A stretch of 64,000 bases of DNA, from positions 1 through 64,000 of the forward strand of contig CAJJAA010000021.1 of assembly GCA_905182025.1 (NCBI GenBank). The letters run 5' to 3'. The translations under genes were made by a program, and so were the position numbers. A model generated the notes under the pieces. The model made no database searches. It saw only the letters and a list, made by a program, of their open reading frames with translations, and was not told the origin of the DNA. Below are positions 16,716 through 26,168 of the stretch, in pieces; within the stretch, counting starts at the first letter, position 1; each line of letters starts with the position of its first letter. Source of the stretch: an uncultured OM182 clade bacterium. Its GTDB lineage: Bacteria > Pseudomonadota > Gammaproteobacteria > Pseudomonadales > Azotimanducaceae.

Positions 16716-18362
16716 TCATATTTTGTGAACGACGCCTTCAAAAACGGTCGCCAATATTTGAATCTCTTTTAGTCTCGCGGCGCCAACCTCATAGGGGTCG
16801 AGATCCATAATTGCAAAATCGGCTTTTTTACCAGAACGAAGGCTGCCGGTTTCTGCCTCGATACCCAGCGTCGCTGCAGCGTCGATGGTAATCGCTCGCA
16901 AGGCTGCATCTAACGATAATCTCTCGTTCGGCGATACAACTTTTCCGTCGCAATTTTCCCGTGTGCAAGCCACCCAAGCACTATGAAGCGGCATGGCAGG
17001 CGCCATCGGAAAATCAGAATGAAACGCAACACGAATATCATGACGGACGCAATCACCAACCCTTGCCATTTGTGACGAACGCTCAATACCGACACCCTTT
17101 TCACTGTAGGCTGCGCTGAGTTCATGTAAGTAATACACATTTGCTGAAACCTGCGCGCCCAGCGCTTTGATACGTTGCACTTGCTCCGGCGTACTGAACC
17201 CAAAATGTTCGATGGTGTAACCGTGATTGAACCGAGGCCGCTCCCATTGCAGCTTCTCTAGCGTATCGAGCGCTAACTCCAAGCCAAGATCACCCGTACA
17301 GTGAACATGGATCTGATAACCGTTTTGCCAATAAAGACGAGCCAAGGACTCGTAGTCTTCGGGCACCGTCAACCATTCACCGTGATGACCATCGATATAG
17401 CTCGGCTCCGAAAGCATCGCCAGCTGAGAGAAAAACGCACCGTCAGTGAATAATTTAACTTTATTAGTGAACCTGAAGTTCGGCTTACTACGCGCCTGCA
17501 ATGCGTCTATAAACGCGAGCCCCTTGTCTGGATCGCCCTGCATGGCATTGACCGCGACGACATGTGGCACACAAATAACCCGATAAGGCGCCTGCGGTAT
17601 ATCAAGAATTTCCTCGACGTTGCGCCACTCTCGATCAAAATCAAACAGACCGACCGCCATGTCACCGACCGTCGTTTGGCCGCCAAAATGGACGACCTTG
17701 CCAAGCCGTTGTAAGCCTTTTTCAATCCATTCGGCCGACATAATGATCGAGTTAAGATGTCGAATCGCATAGCCCAAACCATTTTCATAAAAGTGGCCAG
17801 CATCAATATCAATTTGCGGCCGGCTGCGTGCTTTTTCCTCGTCCATAGCCAACAACTTAATCATGGCGCTGTTCAGATACACTTCATGAAAGGAGCGTTG
17901 CCAAACCACCGCTGGACGATCTCCAAATATGCCATCAAGCAACGTGCGATTCATCTCACCGTGCCAATGAGAGTGGTAACCCCAAGTAAAAAAAGGTTCA
18001 CTCGCATCTGATTCAGCAGCCGCATCAATCAATGCTTGCTCATAGGCCTGTGGCGTTGTGGTCGCAGGCGCAACGTCCCATGGAAATGACCACTTCATCG
18101 CAGTGATAAATTTCATCGGCAACAAAACTGCGGCCATCATCGGATGAAGATGCGGATCAATAAGCCCCGGCATCATAACGTGCTGTTCGAACTGATCGTC
18201 TATCTCGTAGTCAACGCCAAGCTTTTTGCCAGCCAGCCAAGGTGCCAGCGTGTCGAGTGTGCCGACTTCTAGAATCAAGCCTTCTCGCACAGCGATGGCT
18301 GTGCCATCTGGCCAAGAAGGGTTCATCGTAATGATTTTCTTCGCTGTAAATACAGTAATCAT
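16716..18362 (-). CDS. amidohydrolase family 3 protein (YtcJ/AepA-like)
   Basis: The 548-residue protein has the urease-superfamily plan: an N-terminal small beta domain (MITVFTAKKIITMNPSWPDGTAI), the metal motif MPGLIDPHLHP, a large central insertion typical of the amidohydrolase_3 group, IHVHCTGDLGLELALD, a late HSDFPMAP, and the return strand GSLRSGKKADFAIMDLDPYEVG. Such enzymes hydrolyse amide or ester bonds in N-formyl or cyclic substrates; specificity cannot be predicted. GAGG lies eight bases before the ATG. It stands alone. Confidence 0.85.
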   Translation of the reverse strand: MITVFTAKKIITMNPSWPDGTAIAVREGLILEVGTLDTLAPWLAGKKLGVDYEIDDQFEQHVMMPGLIDPHLHPMMAAVLLPMKFITAMKWSFPWDVAPATTTPQAYEQALIDAAAESDASEPFFTWGYHSHWHGEMNRTLLDGIFGDRPAVVWQRSFHEVYLNSAMIKLLAMDEEKARSRPQIDIDAGHFYENGLGYAIRHLNSIIMSAEWIEKGLQRLGKVVHFGGQTTVGDMAVGLFDFDREWRNVEEILDIPQAPYRVICVPHVVAVNAMQGDPDKGLAFIDALQARSKPNFRFTNKVKLFTDGAFFSQLAMLSEPSYIDGHHGEWLTVPEDYESLARLYWQNGYQIHVHCTGDLGLELALDTLEKLQWERPRFNHGYTIEHFGFSTPEQVQRIKALGAQVSANVYYLHELSAAYSEKGVGIERSSQMARVGDCVRHDIRVAFHSDFPMAPAMPLHSAWVACTRENCDGKVVSPNERLSLDAALRAITIDAAATLGIEAETGSLRSGKKADFAIMDLDPYEVGAARLKEIQILATVFEGVVHKI

Positions 18363-18741
18363 AGTTATGCCTCGCAGGTACTAAAGCCGTTACAGGGCCT
18401 CACAAAAACTAACGTTAAAAACAAGTTCTGATAGTAATGGCTGTCTGGCCAAAGAATACCGCATGCAGCTATAGCCGTTAGAAAACGACGCTAAAACATG
18501 AAAAAACTGCGGCCTTTTAATCTAAGCGATTTATGTAGATGGGTCTATAGCCAGGTTTCCACGTTAAAAACGAAATTGTACGCCCGAATTTGACCCACTC
18601 GAAGCTGAAAAATGCCGCTCAACAAAAAATCGAACCTTAGACTATTTACTCGAGACGGACTCTGGCATCCAAATAGATTAGATGAGTCCGACTGATTGAC
18701 CATGGTAGTATTCTGATTATCTTAACGATCAGGAAAATTCA
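18363..18741. other. divergent intergenic region
   Basis: This 379-base region separates the amidohydrolase from the alcohol dehydrogenase, which run in opposite directions. Apart from the promoter candidate at its right end I see no gene, repeat or stable hairpin. Confidence 0.5.
18696..18723 (+). promoter_or_regulatory. putative promoter of the alcohol dehydrogenase gene
   Basis: TTGACC (18696-18701) and TATCTT (18718-18723) are 16 bases apart. The start point near 18730 would leave a short leader with AGGA before the ATG at 18742. Confidence 0.4.
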
Positions 18742-19893
18742 ATGAGCAGCCAAATTGTTCTCCCCCGAATCTTGCAGATAGGCGCAGGTGCTTCCAAAGA
18801 AATTGGCAAGATCCTCGCAAGCCTCGGCTGCTCCAACCCACTGATTGTGACCGACAAAATGATGGTGCAGTTGGGCTATGTGGCCAAAATACAGGCGCAC
18901 CTTGAGCGCAGCGAAGTCTATGACGACACCGTACCTGAGCCAACTGAGTCATCTATCCTCGGCGGCGTTGAGAAGGTCAAACAGGGTAACTTTGACGCGA
19001 TTATTGCTATCGGTGGCGGCAGCCCCATCGATAGCGCTAAAGCGATATCAATACTCGGCAAACATGGTGGCAGCATGCGGGACTATATGGTGCCCCGCAT
19101 CGTCAACGAGCCCGGTCTACCCATCATTGCTATTCCGACGACAGCGGGCACAGGCTCAGAAGCCACCCGGGTCACGATCATTACCGATGAGACGAGTGAC
19201 GAGAAAATGCTCTGCATGGGCATGGGTTTCATGCCAACTGCTGCACTGGTCGATTTTGAGTTGACCCTTAGCCTGCCACCCAGAACAACCGCTGACACAG
19301 GCATCGATGCATTGACCCATGCGATGGAAGCGTATGTTTCCAAGAAAGCGAATGCCTACTCTGACAGTCAGGCGATTCAGGCAATGGGATTACTTGCGCC
19401 AAATCTGCGGCGGGCCTACCACGATGGCGAGGACAAGGCCGCCAGAGAGGCAATGATGTTAGGCGCCACGCTGGCCGGCATAGCCTTCAGCAATGCCTCC
19501 GTCGCGCTTGTACACGGTATGAGCAGGCCTATAGGTGCATTCTTTCATGTGCCCCACGGTCTCTCGAACGCCATGCTATTACCGGCAGTCACCGCTTTTT
19601 CTATTCCAAGCGCTGTCGCACGGTACGCGGATTGCGCCAGGGCAATGCAAATAGCCACTGCGGCGGACTCCGATCAGGTCGCAAACACAAAATTGATGGA
19701 TGAGCTTATCGCCATCAATGACGAACTACAGGTACCAACGCCGGCCGCTTTTGGTATCGACAAAAATGCTTTCTTTCAGGTTCGACATACCATGGCTGAA
19801 CAGGCCACGGCATCGGGGTCACCCGCCAATAATCCACGGGTGCCGTCAAATGAAGAAATTGTGACGCTTTATGAGCAACTTTGGGCGAGCTAA
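18742..19893 (+). CDS. iron-containing alcohol dehydrogenase
   Basis: The 383-residue group III alcohol dehydrogenase has the NAD motif GGGSPIDSAKAI (91-102), PTTAGTGSEAT (132-142) and the iron ligands D189, H193 (TGIDALTHAMEAY), H258 (LVHGMSRPIG) and H272 (HVPHGLSNAM), with the spacing of FucO-type enzymes. It interconverts alcohols and aldehydes with NAD(H). The aminotransferase gene follows 73 bases later, so the two could act in one pathway, for example handling amino-alcohol or aldehyde intermediates; this is inference from position. Confidence 0.88.
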   Translation: MSSQIVLPRILQIGAGASKEIGKILASLGCSNPLIVTDKMMVQLGYVAKIQAHLERSEVYDDTVPEPTESSILGGVEKVKQGNFDAIIAIGGGSPIDSAKAISILGKHGGSMRDYMVPRIVNEPGLPIIAIPTTAGTGSEATRVTIITDETSDEKMLCMGMGFMPTAALVDFELTLSLPPRTTADTGIDALTHAMEAYVSKKANAYSDSQAIQAMGLLAPNLRRAYHDGEDKAAREAMMLGATLAGIAFSNASVALVHGMSRPIGAFFHVPHGLSNAMLLPAVTAFSIPSAVARYADCARAMQIATAADSDQVANTKLMDELIAINDELQVPTPAAFGIDKNAFFQVRHTMAEQATASGSPANNPRVPSNEEIVTLYEQLWAS

Positions 19894-19966
19894 CCCACCA
19901 CTTCCAAGCCCCGACAGGTAGCGGTAGACTCATAACAACGGATAAGCGACTTAACATGAGGTAAAG

Positions 19967-21352
19967 ATGTCTCAGAACCTTGGCAAAAACATCAACAAGA
20001 ACATCGATCAACTCATCAAAAGGGATGCAGAAGTCTTACTGCACCCCTCTTCATCGATTACCGACCTTATTGAGAACGGTCCAAAGATGGTTGTTGGCGC
20101 ACAAGGGCGACATGTCGTCGACGCCGAGGGCAGGCAATTACTTGATGCAATGGCAGGTCTGTGGTGTGTGAACGTCGGTTATGGTCGCGATGAACTTGGT
20201 GAGGCCATGAAAGTTGCGTCGAATCAACTAGGCTTTTACCACAGCTTTACGAATGCCTCGAATCCCTGGCAGGTTGAACTTGCCGACAAACTACTGCAAC
20301 TGACACCCAATAATATGGGCAAGGTTTTTTTCGGCACCTCCGGCAGTGACTGTAACGACACCCTGATTAAAATTGCCTGGCACTACCATGCGCTTAAAGG
20401 CAATAACAAAAAGACCAAGATCATCGCCAGAGACCAGGCGTATCACGGCACCTCCATCAGCACCGCTAGTCTGACCGGATTAACAGGCTTCCATAAAGAA
20501 TTCCCGATCCCGCTAGACTTTGTTGTGCGTGTCGACTGCCCGCACTATTACAGCCAAGCAATCGATGACGAAACAGAAGAACAATTTTGTGACCGATTGA
20601 TCAATAACATTGAAGCGATGATCGAGCGTGAAGGTGCAGACACACTTGCCGCATTCTTTGCCGAACCCATCATGGGCGCCGGCGGCATCATTGTGCCACC
20701 ACAAGACTACTATCCAAGACTCGGCAAGCTACTCAAACAACATGACATTCTGTTTGTCGCCGATGAAGTGATTTGCGGCTACGGTCGCCTAGGCGCCTGG
20801 TTTGGTTCGACCGAATTCGGCATTGAGCCAGATATGATCGCCTCCGCAAAGGGCCTCACAAGCGGATACTTCCCACTGTCCGCTGCTTTCCTTACAGATG
20901 AAATTTGGGAGGTGCTTAAACTCGGTTCTGAACAAATCGGCGCATTTATGCACGGTTATACCTACAGTGGCCACCCTGTTGGTGCCGCTGTGGCGCTTGC
21001 GAACATAGAAATAATGGAACGTGAAAATCTGATCGAAAAAGCCAAGGTATCTGGCAAGTATTTACACGAACAACTGCAATCATTAATGAATCTGCCGAAT
21101 GTCGGTGAGGTACGTGGTCAAGGCCTCATCGCGGGCATTCAACTCGTCACCGATAAAGCCAGCCGACAAACGCCAGATCAGGCCGACGCACTACCCGCAA
21201 AGATAACCGCATTGATGCGAGAAAAAGGTGTCATTGTGCGACCACTCGCCAGCATCGGCACACTCGCCGTGTCACCACCACTCAACATTACCAACGATGA
21301 AATTGACACACTCGTCAGCGCGTTGTCGGAGTCCATTTCAAGTTTTGCGTAA
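19967..21352 (+). CDS. class III aminotransferase (omega-amino acid/pyruvate type)
   Basis: The 461-residue PLP enzyme has D266 in LFVADEVICGYGRLG, the PLP lysine K295 in SAKGLTSGYFPLSA, and the PLP-phosphate loop GTSGSDCNDT (123-132). DAMAGLWCVNVGYG near residue 60 is typical of the subgroup that uses omega-amino acids or diamines with pyruvate. Length fits the family. Substrate is not certain; 4-aminobutyrate, beta-alanine or putrescine derivatives are all possible. It follows the alcohol dehydrogenase gene in the same direction. Confidence 0.85.
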   Translation: MSQNLGKNINKNIDQLIKRDAEVLLHPSSSITDLIENGPKMVVGAQGRHVVDAEGRQLLDAMAGLWCVNVGYGRDELGEAMKVASNQLGFYHSFTNASNPWQVELADKLLQLTPNNMGKVFFGTSGSDCNDTLIKIAWHYHALKGNNKKTKIIARDQAYHGTSISTASLTGLTGFHKEFPIPLDFVVRVDCPHYYSQAIDDETEEQFCDRLINNIEAMIEREGADTLAAFFAEPIMGAGGIIVPPQDYYPRLGKLLKQHDILFVADEVICGYGRLGAWFGSTEFGIEPDMIASAKGLTSGYFPLSAAFLTDEIWEVLKLGSEQIGAFMHGYTYSGHPVGAAVALANIEIMERENLIEKAKVSGKYLHEQLQSLMNLPNVGEVRGQGLIAGIQLVTDKASRQTPDQADALPAKITALMREKGVIVRPLASIGTLAVSPPLNITNDEIDTLVSALSESISSFA

Positions 21353-21609
21353 ATAGCTTCAGCGGCTGCAGTGCGATCTGGCGCGAACTTTGTCGAGCCT
21401 ATCGTGCCGTCTAGAGCGTACGTGAAGATTTTTTTAGTGACGCAAAAAATGGATTCAATCGCGATTTGTAACAAGCCAGAGCATTTGAACTAAATCGTGA
21501 CCGTCGCGTTCGAGAAAAACGGCCTAACGCGGGCCTTGGTTTACAAACCTTTTTTGAAGGGGCAACTCGCGCGAGTTTGATTCTGACTCAACAAAATGCC
21601 GAAATGAAT

Positions 21610-23301
21610 TTATTTTGGCTCAACGATCAACTGCACCGTGATCATGCCACGAAATTCATTCACATCCGTGCGGTAGGCAAGGGTTTGATAGCGGCTTTCA
21701 AGCAGCTGACCTTGATTGAAAGCAATCGCATCGATGACCTGGCCATTTTCAACTTTCGCCAACTTCAATTTCAGATGGCTACCGCCGACAATGCGTTGAT
21801 CCAAAATTTCGAATTCATCGTCAAACATTGGATCAGGGAAACCCTGCCCCCAGGGTGAGCTTTGCGCAAGTTCGCGCGCTAACTCAACGGTGAAGTCTTC
21901 GCCAATCGGCCCATCGCTCAAAATGACCGGCGCTAAATCTTCTTCCTGCAACCATCGTCTTGCCTCAAGATCAAATGCCTTGGCGAAGGTATCAAACTTA
22001 TCTTCGGCAAGGGTGAGACCTGCTGCCATGGCATGGCCGCCGAACTTCTCGATCAGCCCAGGGTTTTGCGATGCAATCGCATCCAGCGCATCGCGGATGT
22101 GTAAACCCTTGATTGAACGCGCAGAACCTTTCAACTCATTCGGTCCGCTACTGGCAAAGGCAATAACAGGTCGATGAATTTTGTCTTTAATACGTGAGGC
22201 AACAATACCAACGACACCTTGGTGCCACTCAGCTTCGTGTAGGCAGACACCCATCAATGCATTAGGCGTTGTGAATTTTTCTAATGAACCAAGCGATGCG
22301 AGCGCCTGCTGTTTCATTTCTTTTTCGATATCGCGACGTTCAAGATTGAGTTGATCTAACTGCGTTGCTAAGTCGCCTGCTTTGTTATCGTCTTGCGCCA
22401 GCAAACAATCGATACCCAGGGAGATATCTTCAAGTCGCCCGGCGGCGTTGAGTCTCGGCGCTACGCCAAAACCCAAGTCCATCGATGCGACCGTCTCAAT
22501 GCGCGTACCAGAAATCCGCAGCAGCGCGGCCAAGCCTGGTCGTATACGGCCAGCGCGCATGCGACGCAAACCTTCATTAACGAGTATTCGATTGTTGTAA
22601 TCCATGGGGACAACGTCGGCAATCGTACCCAATGCAACGAGGTCGAGATATTGCGCCAAATTCGGTTCCGCTTGCTCTGCGAACCAGTTGCTTTGGCGCA
22701 ATTGTTTTCTAACAGCTGATAACAAATAAAAGCTAACACCGACACCGGCGAGGTTCTTACTTTGGAATTCGCAGTGCGGTTGATTGGGGTTCACGATCGC
22801 CGCTGCATCAGGTAGTTGATGGCCAGGCAGATGGTGATCAGTGATGATCGTTTTAATACCTAAACTGGTAGCATGAGCAACACCGTCAATGCTGGAGATA
22901 CCGTTATCGACGGTGACAATCAGGTCAGGCGATTGCAAATTAGCAACATCGACGATCTCCGGTGTCAGTCCGTATCCATAGTCGAATCTATTCGGTACCA
23001 GATAACTGACGGGGCCTGCACGAAGATCTCGAAAACCTTGCACCAACAAAGCACAACTTGTTGCACCATCGGCATCAAAATCACCCACGATCATGATGTG
23101 TCGTTGATTCTGGATTGCGTCGGCAAGCAATTCTGCGGCAGTGTCGATGCCCCGCAGCCCATCAGGCGACAGCATATGCTTGAGAGAGTAGTCCACTTCG
23201 CTAGCATGCGTGACACCACGATTGGCATAAAGCCGAGACATCAATGGTGACAAACCTTCGATCGGACTCCCCGCTACGCGCCTTTTTATCGCTTTAGGCA
23301 T
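21610..23301 (-). CDS. recJ: single-stranded-DNA-specific exonuclease RecJ
   Basis: The 563-residue DHH-family 5'-3' exonuclease has motif I VGDFDADGAT (D74, D76, D78), motif II TVDNGIS (D132), motif III TDHH (D155-H157), then the DHHA1 domain with NELKGSARSIKG and FGGHAMAAGLTL, and a C-terminal OB domain. It acts in recombinational repair, mismatch repair and base excision repair. It is 49 bases downstream of hom in the same direction, probably the last gene of the alaC-hom-recJ operon. In Pseudomonas recJ also lies near hom. Confidence 0.95.
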   Translation of the reverse strand: MPKAIKRRVAGSPIEGLSPLMSRLYANRGVTHASEVDYSLKHMLSPDGLRGIDTAAELLADAIQNQRHIMIVGDFDADGATSCALLVQGFRDLRAGPVSYLVPNRFDYGYGLTPEIVDVANLQSPDLIVTVDNGISSIDGVAHATSLGIKTIITDHHLPGHQLPDAAAIVNPNQPHCEFQSKNLAGVGVSFYLLSAVRKQLRQSNWFAEQAEPNLAQYLDLVALGTIADVVPMDYNNRILVNEGLRRMRAGRIRPGLAALLRISGTRIETVASMDLGFGVAPRLNAAGRLEDISLGIDCLLAQDDNKAGDLATQLDQLNLERRDIEKEMKQQALASLGSLEKFTTPNALMGVCLHEAEWHQGVVGIVASRIKDKIHRPVIAFASSGPNELKGSARSIKGLHIRDALDAIASQNPGLIEKFGGHAMAAGLTLAEDKFDTFAKAFDLEARRWLQEEDLAPVILSDGPIGEDFTVELARELAQSSPWGQGFPDPMFDDEFEILDQRIVGGSHLKLKLAKVENGQVIDAIAFNQGQLLESRYQTLAYRTDVNEFRGMITVQLIVEPK

Positions 23302-23350
23302 GTCTGCTCATCACATTCTGTCGCGTACTCAAACAAACCCATTGCCTCAC

Positions 23351-24655
23351 TCAGAAGGACTCGACTCTAATACGTGTGACCGAGTCTTCCACTTGATCGA
23401 GTGATTCCAGCTCAACGATCGCGGCGTTCATTGATTTTTCAATCACGCTGTCTGTGACGATAACAACGGGCACTTGGCCATCATGTAAATCTTTCTGGAT
23501 CAAGGACTCGATACTGATATTGTGACGCCCAAGGATGCTGGAAATTTGCGCCATCACACCCGGTTTATCCAGCGCACTTAACCTTAGATAATAGGCGGAT
23601 TCAACATCTTCAATCGCCAACACGGGCGAGTTGAGCAGCTCATCTTGCAGAAACCCCATGTCTGGGATCGCATTGCCTGCTCGCACCACATCAATAACGT
23701 CAGCGATGACAGAAGAGGCAGTTGGTCCAGCGCCAGCGCCGGCTCCGTAATACATCGTTTCGCCAGCGGCATCACTGCCGACTAGCACGGCGTTCATTAC
23801 GCCATTAACCTGCGCCAACATCTTGTCCTTTTGAATTAAGGTTGGATGCACCCGAAGACCAATGCCTTTATCGGTTTTGGTTGTAATACCTAAATGTTTA
23901 ATCTTGAACCCAAGCTCTGATGCGTACCGAATATCCTCAACCGTAATCTTAGATATACCTTCGGTGTACATGGCATCAAATTGCAGCGGCACGCCGAATG
24001 CAATAGAGGAAAGTATGGTCAGTTTATGCGCCGCGTCGATACCCTCAATATCAAAGGTCGGGTCCGCTTCTGCGTAACCCAATGCCTGCGCTTCAGCGAG
24101 AACATCGGCAAAGTCACGATTACCGGCTGATTCCATTTCCGTCAAAATAAAATTTGTGGTGCCGTTAATAATGCCGGCAACGAATTCAATATCATTCCCC
24201 GCAAGACCTTCTCGTATGGCTTTAACAATGGGAATACCGCCCGCAATCGCTGCTTCATATTTCAAGCAAACGCCAGCGTCGGCAGCCATCTGGAACAACT
24301 TCTCACCATGCAAGGCGATGAGCGCCTTGTTCGCGGTCACAACATGCTTCTTATTTTCGATCGCGGCGATGACAAGTTCCATCGCGATATCGGTGCCGCC
24401 TATTAGCTCAAGTACGATATCTACCGCAGGGTTTTTAACCACATCAAAGATGTCTCGCGTGACATCAACGTCGCTCAAATCGCAGTCAGTGTGATCGCGA
24501 CGGCAGCCAACCTGAACCACTTTTACATGACGGTTCGTTTTACGGGAGATCTCTGCTTCGTTATTCGCCAGCAGGTTGAACGCGCCGGAACCTACTGTGC
24601 CAAGCCCACAGATACCAACACCCAATTGTGCTTTTTGCTGACTAGATCCGTTCAA
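23351..24655 (-). CDS. hom: homoserine dehydrogenase
   Basis: The 434-residue monofunctional enzyme reduces aspartate semialdehyde to homoserine, the branch point to threonine and methionine. It has the NAD motif G17LGTVG22, the catalytic domain with IIGGTTNFI-like (GIINGTTNFILTEM) and AEADPTFDIEGIDAAHKL, and a C-terminal ACT domain (about 350-434, YYLRLSALDKPGVMAQISSILG) for feedback control. The start is TTG at 24655 with AAGGGG seven bases upstream that overlaps the stop of alaC, so the two are translationally coupled. No thrC follows, unlike in Pseudomonas. Confidence 0.93.
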   Translation of the reverse strand: MNGSSQQKAQLGVGICGLGTVGSGAFNLLANNEAEISRKTNRHVKVVQVGCRRDHTDCDLSDVDVTRDIFDVVKNPAVDIVLELIGGTDIAMELVIAAIENKKHVVTANKALIALHGEKLFQMAADAGVCLKYEAAIAGGIPIVKAIREGLAGNDIEFVAGIINGTTNFILTEMESAGNRDFADVLAEAQALGYAEADPTFDIEGIDAAHKLTILSSIAFGVPLQFDAMYTEGISKITVEDIRYASELGFKIKHLGITTKTDKGIGLRVHPTLIQKDKMLAQVNGVMNAVLVGSDAAGETMYYGAGAGAGPTASSVIADVIDVVRAGNAIPDMGFLQDELLNSPVLAIEDVESAYYLRLSALDKPGVMAQISSILGRHNISIESLIQKDLHDGQVPVVIVTDSVIEKSMNAAIVELESLDQVEDSVTRIRVESF

Positions 24656-24665
24656 ACTCTACCCC

Positions 24666-25862
24666 TTAGTCGCTGCTGACAGCATTCTTGAACATTTGTT
24701 TGACGCCGCGAATGGCCTGCCGAGTACGATGTTCATTTTCAATAAGCGCAAACCGAACATGGTCGTCCCCATACTGGCCGAAACCAATACCCGGTGATAC
24801 CGCCACCTTGGCTTCTTTTAGCAGGAACTTGCTGAATTCCAATGAACCCATATGTAAAAACTGGGGCGGAATTTTTGCCCAAACAAACATCGTCGCTTTA
24901 GGTTTCTCAACTTCCCAGCCCGCTGAATTCAAACCTTCACAAAGCACATCGCGCCGACGCTTATACATGTCCCTGATTTCGGTGACGCAGGTTTGATCGC
25001 CCTCTAAGGCGGCAATGGCGGCAACCTGAATCGGCGTGAACATGCCATAGTCTAGATACGATTTTATTTTTGTTAACGCGCCCACAAGCGTCTTATTACC
25101 AACGCAAAATCCAACCCGCCAGCCAGGCATATTGTAGCTCTTTGACATTGAGTAGAATTCAACGGCGATATCCTTAGCGCCCGGCACCTGTAAAATTGAG
25201 GGCGCAACATAGCCATCAAAAACGATATCCGCATAGGCTAAATCTTGAATCACCCAAATCTTGTGTTCTTTCGCAATCGCAATAACCTTCTCAAAGAAAT
25301 CCAGCTCAACACATTGAGTCGTAGGATTGCCGGGGAAGTTAATGACCAAGGCCTTTGGCTTAGGCCAAGTGTTAGTAATCGCTGTTTCTAGTTCAGAGAA
25401 AAAGTCGGTATCACTAGTAAGTGGTACATGTCGTACTTCCGCCCCTGCTATAACAAACCCATAGGGATGAATCGGGTAAGAAGGGTTCGGTACCAGTACT
25501 GTGTCACCCGGCCCGAGAATCGCCAGAGCCAAATGTGCAATACCTTCCTTTGAACCCAACGTCACAATGGTTTCAGTCTCCGCATCAAGCTCAACGTCGA
25601 AACGATCCTTGTACCATTGCGTGATCGCGCGTCTCAGCCGAGGAATGCCCTTTGATTGAGAATAACGATGCGTATCACCGCGCTTTACCGTCTCAATCAA
25701 CTTGTCGACAATGTGCGGTGGCGTTTCTTGGTCTGGATTACCCATTCCAAAATCGATGATGTCTTCTCCCCTCGCTCGCGCATCCTTCTTCAGCGCATCG
25801 GTGATACTGAAGATATAGGGCGGCAGCCGCTTTATTCTGGGGAAATCGTCCATCTCTGACAC
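24666..25862 (-). CDS. alaC: alanine transaminase AlaC (class I aminotransferase)
   Basis: The 398-residue PLP enzyme has the AlaC/YfdZ subgroup N-terminus ([17 protein letters not shown]), [10 protein letters not shown] for the PLP phosphate, NFPGNPTTQ (174-182) and the PLP lysine K241 in [15 protein letters not shown]. It makes alanine from pyruvate with glutamate. The start is GTG at 25862 with AAAAGGAA upstream. It is the first structural gene of the alaC-hom(-recJ) operon. The 5' leader carries a promoter, a short alanine-rich ORF and a terminator hairpin, so it is probably attenuated. Confidence 0.9.
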   Translation of the reverse strand: MSEMDDFPRIKRLPPYIFSITDALKKDARARGEDIIDFGMGNPDQETPPHIVDKLIETVKRGDTHRYSQSKGIPRLRRAITQWYKDRFDVELDAETETIVTLGSKEGIAHLALAILGPGDTVLVPNPSYPIHPYGFVIAGAEVRHVPLTSDTDFFSELETAITNTWPKPKALVINFPGNPTTQCVELDFFEKVIAIAKEHKIWVIQDLAYADIVFDGYVAPSILQVPGAKDIAVEFYSMSKSYNMPGWRVGFCVGNKTLVGALTKIKSYLDYGMFTPIQVAAIAALEGDQTCVTEIRDMYKRRRDVLCEGLNSAGWEVEKPKATMFVWAKIPPQFLHMGSLEFSKFLLKEAKVAVSPGIGFGQYGDDHVRFALIENEHRTRQAIRGVKQMFKNAVSSD

Positions 25863-25898
25863 TGTCTTGTTCCTTTTCTTAAACTAAAACCTTGAGAC

Positions 25899-25937
25899 AA
25901 AAAAAAGCCGGGGCCACACCTTGAGTGCGGACCCGGC
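25899..25937 (-). terminator. leader terminator (attenuator hairpin) of alaC-hom
   Basis: On the minus strand GCCGGGTCCGCAC (25937-25925) pairs with GTGTGGCCCCGGC (25919-25907): thirteen positions with one mismatch and one G-T pair, loop TCAAG. Eight T follow (25906-25899). It lies 14 bases after the leader ORF stop and about 37 bases before the alaC start. There is no long gene upstream on this transcript, only the short leader ORF, so it is best read as an attenuator. An alternative six-pair stem GAGTGC/GCACTC (25941-25936 with 25928-25923) overlaps its 5' arm and cannot form at the same time. Confidence 0.8.
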
Positions 25938-25950
25938 ACTCTAATTCAAT

Positions 25951-26031
25951 TTAGCCTATGGCTGCGGAGGTCGCCACAATTGCGATCCACGCCAGCGCCG
26001 CAGCATCGGTTGCCGCTCGCCGTAAGATCAC
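25951..26031 (-). CDS. candidate alanine-rich attenuator leader peptide upstream of alaC-hom
   Basis: From GTG at 26031 there is a 26-codon frame to TAA at 25951. The product runs MILRRAATDAAALAWIAIVA then TSAAIG: ten Ala, four Ile, two Thr and a Val. In-frame upstream starts are TTG at 26043 and GTG at 26055; the latter has AAAGAG seven bases upstream and would give 34 residues, so the true start is open. The ORF ends 14 bases before the terminator stem. TGCGG (26002-25998) inside the ORF can pair with CCGCA of the terminator 5' arm, and nearby GGC with GCC, giving a possible antiterminator. The layout is that of ribosome-mediated attenuation responding to charged tRNA-Ala (and perhaps Ile/Thr/Val). 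No similar leader for alaC is known to me. Confidence 0.55.
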   Translation of the reverse strand: MILRRAATDAAALAWIAIVATSAAIG

Positions 26032-26092
26032 ATTTGAAACCAATTTACTCTGCACTTGGGTACTCTTTACACTGAACCTAGCTAGGGCCAGC

Positions 26093-26120
26093 ATATTACC
26101 TTAACTGTAGCGTGATTCAA
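26093..26120 (-). promoter_or_regulatory. putative promoter of the alaC-hom leader
   Basis: TTGAAT (26120-26115) and TAATAT (26098-26093) are separated by 16 bases. A start near 26086 would give a leader of about 220 bases that contains the short ORF and the attenuator hairpin. Confidence 0.5.
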
Positions 26121-26168
26121 ACAATGCGAAGCTGTTCGTCACAACGGCAGCAGGCTTTTGGGTCGCCG

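Noticed and set aside
21540-21567. GGTTTACAAACC followed by six T as a terminator
   Set aside because: The stem is only four to five pairs with a tiny loop; too weak to call.
25951-26031. Reading the alaC leader ORF as a truncated signal peptide or pseudogene
   Set aside because: It ends just before a strong terminator and behind its own promoter, and nothing downstream in frame continues it.
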